Source: Rhodanobacter sp. UBA5168 (GTDB taxonomy: Bacteria > Pseudomonadota > Gammaproteobacteria > Xanthomonadales > Rhodanobacteraceae). Taken from it: DNA of 7,424 nucleotides. The notes below the pieces were generated by a model. It was not told where the DNA came from, ran no database searches, and worked only from the letters and a program-made list of their open reading frames with translations. This document shows positions 5,581 through 7,424 of the stretch, piece after piece. The translations under genes and the position numbers were made by a program. Each line of letters begins with the position of its first letter. Within the stretch, counting starts at the first letter, position 1. The stretch covers positions 1 to 7,424 of the forward strand of contig DHXA01000081.1 in assembly GCA_002413455.1 (NCBI GenBank), in the 5' to 3' direction.

Positions 5581-6927
5581 GTGACCTGCCATCGGCGCGT
5601 CCTGGCCGGCCGGCGCGATCTGCTCGCGCCGGCCGCTGCTTTTCCGGAGCGCTACCCATGCCTGCTGGAAAGCGTGGTGCGAGGCACCGCGCAGTCGCGC
5701 TACGACATCCTGTTCGCATTTCCGCGCGGTCGGCTGACCTTGCATGCCGACGGTAGCCTGAGCGACGACGCGGGAATTCGGCGGGAAGGCCGTTTCCTCG
5801 ATGCGTTGGACGCCGTCTGGCAAGCGGAACGCTTGCCACCAAACGATGATGAGCTGCCATTCCATGGTGGCTGGGTCTTGCTGCTCGCGTACGAATTGGC
5901 CGGCGAGATCGAGCCGACATTGAAGCTGCGGCCGCCATCGGCGCTGCCAATGGCTCTGGCCATGCGTTGTCCGGCTGCGGTGATCATCGATCATGCGCGC
6001 GACTGCACGATCCTGATGGCCGAAGCGGGTCATGAAGATCTGCTCGATGCGCTGGAAGCCGATCTCGCGGCCGTGCCGCCGATTCCGCCGCTGGCCGCCC
6101 CGATCGCCTGGGACGAGGATGCACCACAGCAGTTTCTCGACGGCGTGGCGCGCATCCACGAACACCTTTACGCCGGCGACATTTTCCAGGTGAATCTGTC
6201 GCGCGCCTGGCGCGCGCGCTACGGGAAACCACCCGCGCCGGCATCGCTGTATGCGGTGCTGCGCCAGGCCAACCCGGCGCCATTCGCCGGCATGTTGCAA
6301 CAGCCGGGATGGGCGGTGGTGAGCTCATCGCCTGAACGACTGGTCGAAGTGCGCCGGGGCGTGGCGCAGACCCGGCCGATCGCCGGCACGCGGCCACGAC
6401 TGCCCGGCGACGACGAACTGGCGCGCATTCGTGAGCTGAGCGCGCACCCGAAGGAACGCGCCGAGCATGTCATGCTGATCGACCTGGAGCGCAACGACCT
6501 CGGTCGCGTCTGCGTGCCGGGCACGGTCGAGGTCGATGAACTGATGGCGGTGGAGAGTTACGCCCACGTTCACCACATTGTCTCCAATGTACGAGGCCGC
6601 CTGCGTGCCGAGGTGACGCCAGGCGAAGTGATCGCCGCCACTTTCCCCGGCGGCACCATCACTGGCTGTCCCAAGGTGCGCTGCATGGAAATCATCGCCG
6701 CACTGGAGGATGCGCCGCGTGGCGCCTATACCGGCGCGCTGGGCTATCTCGATCGCAATGGTGAGCTCGACTTGAACATCCTGATCCGCACCCTGACCCT
6801 GGCCGGCAACGAGGTGAGCCTGCGCGCGGGCGCTGGCATCGTGGCCGATTCGGTGGCCACGAGCGAGCTGGATGAAACCCGTGCCAAGGCCCGCGGCCTG
6901 CTGCGCGCGCTGGGTGTGCCGGACTGA
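5581..6927 (+). CDS. pabB: Aminodeoxychorismate synthase component I (PabB-like)
   Basis: PabB, with the glutamine amidotransferase PabA (not in this window), converts chorismate to 4-amino-4-deoxychorismate on the way to p-aminobenzoate and folate. The 448 residues compare with 453 in E. coli. The N-terminal part resembles E. coli PabB (SRYDILFAFP, ELPFHGGWVLLLAYELAGEIEP). The C-terminal chorismate-binding domain has GDIFQVNLSRAW (199-210), SSSPERLVEV, RNDLGRV, FPGGTITGCPKVRCMEII (355-372) and DETRAKA. The key oddity is PIAGT at 266-270: E. coli PabB has PIKGT, whose lysine attacks chorismate, while anthranilate synthase TrpE has PIAGT. Because the next gene is pabC and the N-terminal part is PabB-like, I still call it PabB; an anthranilate synthase activity is the alternative. 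The GTG start, 2 nt after the fabF stop, has little ribosome-binding site but gives the expected N-terminal length; no in-frame ATG lies nearby. Confidence 0.87.
   Translation: MTCHRRVLAGRRDLLAPAAAFPERYPCLLESVVRGTAQSRYDILFAFPRGRLTLHADGSLSDDAGIRREGRFLDALDAVWQAERLPPNDDELPFHGGWVLLLAYELAGEIEPTLKLRPPSALPMALAMRCPAAVIIDHARDCTILMAEAGHEDLLDALEADLAAVPPIPPLAAPIAWDEDAPQQFLDGVARIHEHLYAGDIFQVNLSRAWRARYGKPPAPASLYAVLRQANPAPFAGMLQQPGWAVVSSSPERLVEVRRGVAQTRPIAGTRPRLPGDDELARIRELSAHPKERAEHVMLIDLERNDLGRVCVPGTVEVDELMAVESYAHVHHIVSNVRGRLRAEVTPGEVIAATFPGGTITGCPKVRCMEIIAALEDAPRGAYTGALGYLDRNGELDLNILIRTLTLAGNEVSLRAGAGIVADSVATSELDETRAKARGLLRALGVPD
5607..5635. repeat. Perfect 12-bp GC-rich hairpin inside the start of pabB
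   Basis: CGGCCGGCGCGA (5607-5618) and TCGCGCCGGCCG (5624-5635) are exact reverse complements around the 5-nt loop TCTGC. Four T (5640-5643) follow 4 nt after the stem. The element sits within pabB codons 9-19 and 29 nt after the fabF stop, where a fabF terminator would be expected. It could act as an intragenic attenuator or partial terminator, or block translation of pabB. The detached, short T run makes efficient termination doubtful. Confidence 0.6.
5818..5838. repeat. 9-bp hairpin with GAA triloop inside pabB
   Basis: TGGCAAGCG (5818-5826) and CGCTTGCCA (5830-5838) are exact reverse complements around GAA. No T run follows, so it is not a terminator. It lies in the coding sequence for WQAERLP (residues 80-86). 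It could be a local mRNA structure or chance. Confidence 0.4.
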
Positions 6928-7424
6928 TGCACGCGCGCATGCTGATCGACGGTGTGGTGGCGGAACAGGTCTCGGCGCTGGACCGCGGTCTCGCCTATGG
7001 CGATGGCCTGTTCGAAAGCATCCGTCTGGTCGGTACGGCGGCGCCGCTGTGGTCGCGCCACATGCGGCGACTCGCGGAAAGTTGTGATCGCTTGCGGATG
7101 CCGGTGCCCGATGCGGCACAGCTGTGGCGCGAAGTGTTGGAGGTTACGCGCGACATGCCGCACGCGGTAGTGCGCATTACGCTGACCCGCGGCATCGGCG
7201 AGCGCGGTTACGCGTTGCCCGTGGCACCGCAATCGACGCGCGTCGTGGCGGCATTCGCACCACCGCAGACATCGAGGGACATTTACGCGCAGGGCGTGCG
7301 CATGCGCGTGTGCGATATTCGACTGGCCGAGCAGCCGCTGCTGGCCGGCATGAAACATCTGAATCGGCTGGAACAGGTGCTGGCGCGGGCCGAGTGGAAT
7401 GATCCGGCGATCGCCGAGGGCGTG
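6927..7424 (+). CDS. pabC: Aminodeoxychorismate lyase, 5' part
   Basis: PabC is a PLP enzyme of the class IV aminotransferase fold that splits 4-amino-4-deoxychorismate into p-aminobenzoate and pyruvate. The frame runs open to the window end, showing 166 codons of a protein usually about 270 residues long. Family features are ALDRGLAYGDGLFESIRL (17-34), RITLTRGIGERGY (83-95) and LAGMKHLNRLEQVLARAEW (139-157), in which Lys143 is the residue that binds PLP (E. coli LAGIKHLNRLEQV). The ATG overlaps the pabB stop as TGATG, indicating translational coupling and matched amounts of the two folate enzymes. An ATG at 6939 (fifth codon, MLIDG) would be closer to the E. coli N-terminus but has no better ribosome-binding site. 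The C-terminal half lies outside the window. Confidence 0.93.
   Translation, partial: MHARMLIDGVVAEQVSALDRGLAYGDGLFESIRLVGTAAPLWSRHMRRLAESCDRLRMPVPDAAQLWREVLEVTRDMPHAVVRITLTRGIGERGYALPVAPQSTRVVAAFAPPQTSRDIYAQGVRMRVCDIRLAEQPLLAGMKHLNRLEQVLARAEWNDPAIAEGV

Noticed and set aside
4058..5950. A 630-codon open frame on the minus strand opposite fabF and the start of pabB
   Set aside because: It mirrors two well-identified genes, its translation is Arg/His/Ala-rich low-complexity sequence with no recognisable motif, and long antisense frames are common in GC-rich codon-biased genes.
6199..6222. Alternating GCGCGC palindromic run in pabB
   Set aside because: It encodes part of the conserved NLSRAWRARY segment and is explained by Arg/Ala codons in a GC-rich genome.
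1..7424. Mobile element, CRISPR array, tRNA or rRNA, or defence-type system
   Set aside because: I saw no direct-repeat array, transposase or integrase motif, or structural RNA signature; every gene belongs to the conserved fab/PABA locus.

Overview
This window is a GC-rich housekeeping locus: the bacterial fatty-acid-synthesis (fab) cluster joined to two p-aminobenzoate/folate genes, all on the + strand. The gene order is yceD (3' part), rpmF, fabH, fabD, fabG, acpP, fabF, pabB, pabC (5' part). The 64-residue L32 with an acidic tail ending in SVED, the E. coli-like FabD/FabG/AcpP/FabF sequences, and pabB placed directly after fabF all suggest a gammaproteobacterium of the Xanthomonadales/Lysobacterales (Xanthomonadaceae or Rhodanobacteraceae). 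That placement rests on remembered family sequences, not on a search.

Layout. 1-680: end of the DUF177 protein YceD, then ribosomal protein L32. 681-787: short gap with a small terminator-like hairpin; plsX, which lies between rpmF and fabH in E. coli, is absent. 788-1762: FabH, followed by a textbook intrinsic terminator at 1785-1818. 1901-3644: FabD and FabG, separated by a 52-nt gap that a 19-codon mini-ORF with a good ribosome-binding site spans exactly, overlapping the stop of one gene and the start of the other. 3645-3840: gap with a perfect 12-bp inverted repeat and a likely acpP promoter. 3841-4080: acyl carrier protein, with its own terminator at 4185-4207. 4340-5578: FabF. 5581-6927: PabB, starting 2 nt after fabF, with two strong hairpins inside its 5' coding region. 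6927 to the end: PabC, whose ATG overlaps the pabB stop.

How the genes work together. FabD makes malonyl-ACP from AcpP. FabH condenses it with acetyl-CoA to start a chain, FabF extends the chain and FabG reduces the 3-oxo group. PabB (with an amidotransferase PabA encoded elsewhere) and PabC turn chorismate into p-aminobenzoate for folate.

I see no mobile element, CRISPR array, tRNA, rRNA or unknown defence-type system. The points worth a second look are regulatory (terminators and hairpins that divide the cluster, and the mini-ORF) and one active-site question: PabB carries PIAGT, as in anthranilate synthase, where E. coli PabB has the catalytic-lysine motif PIKGT.
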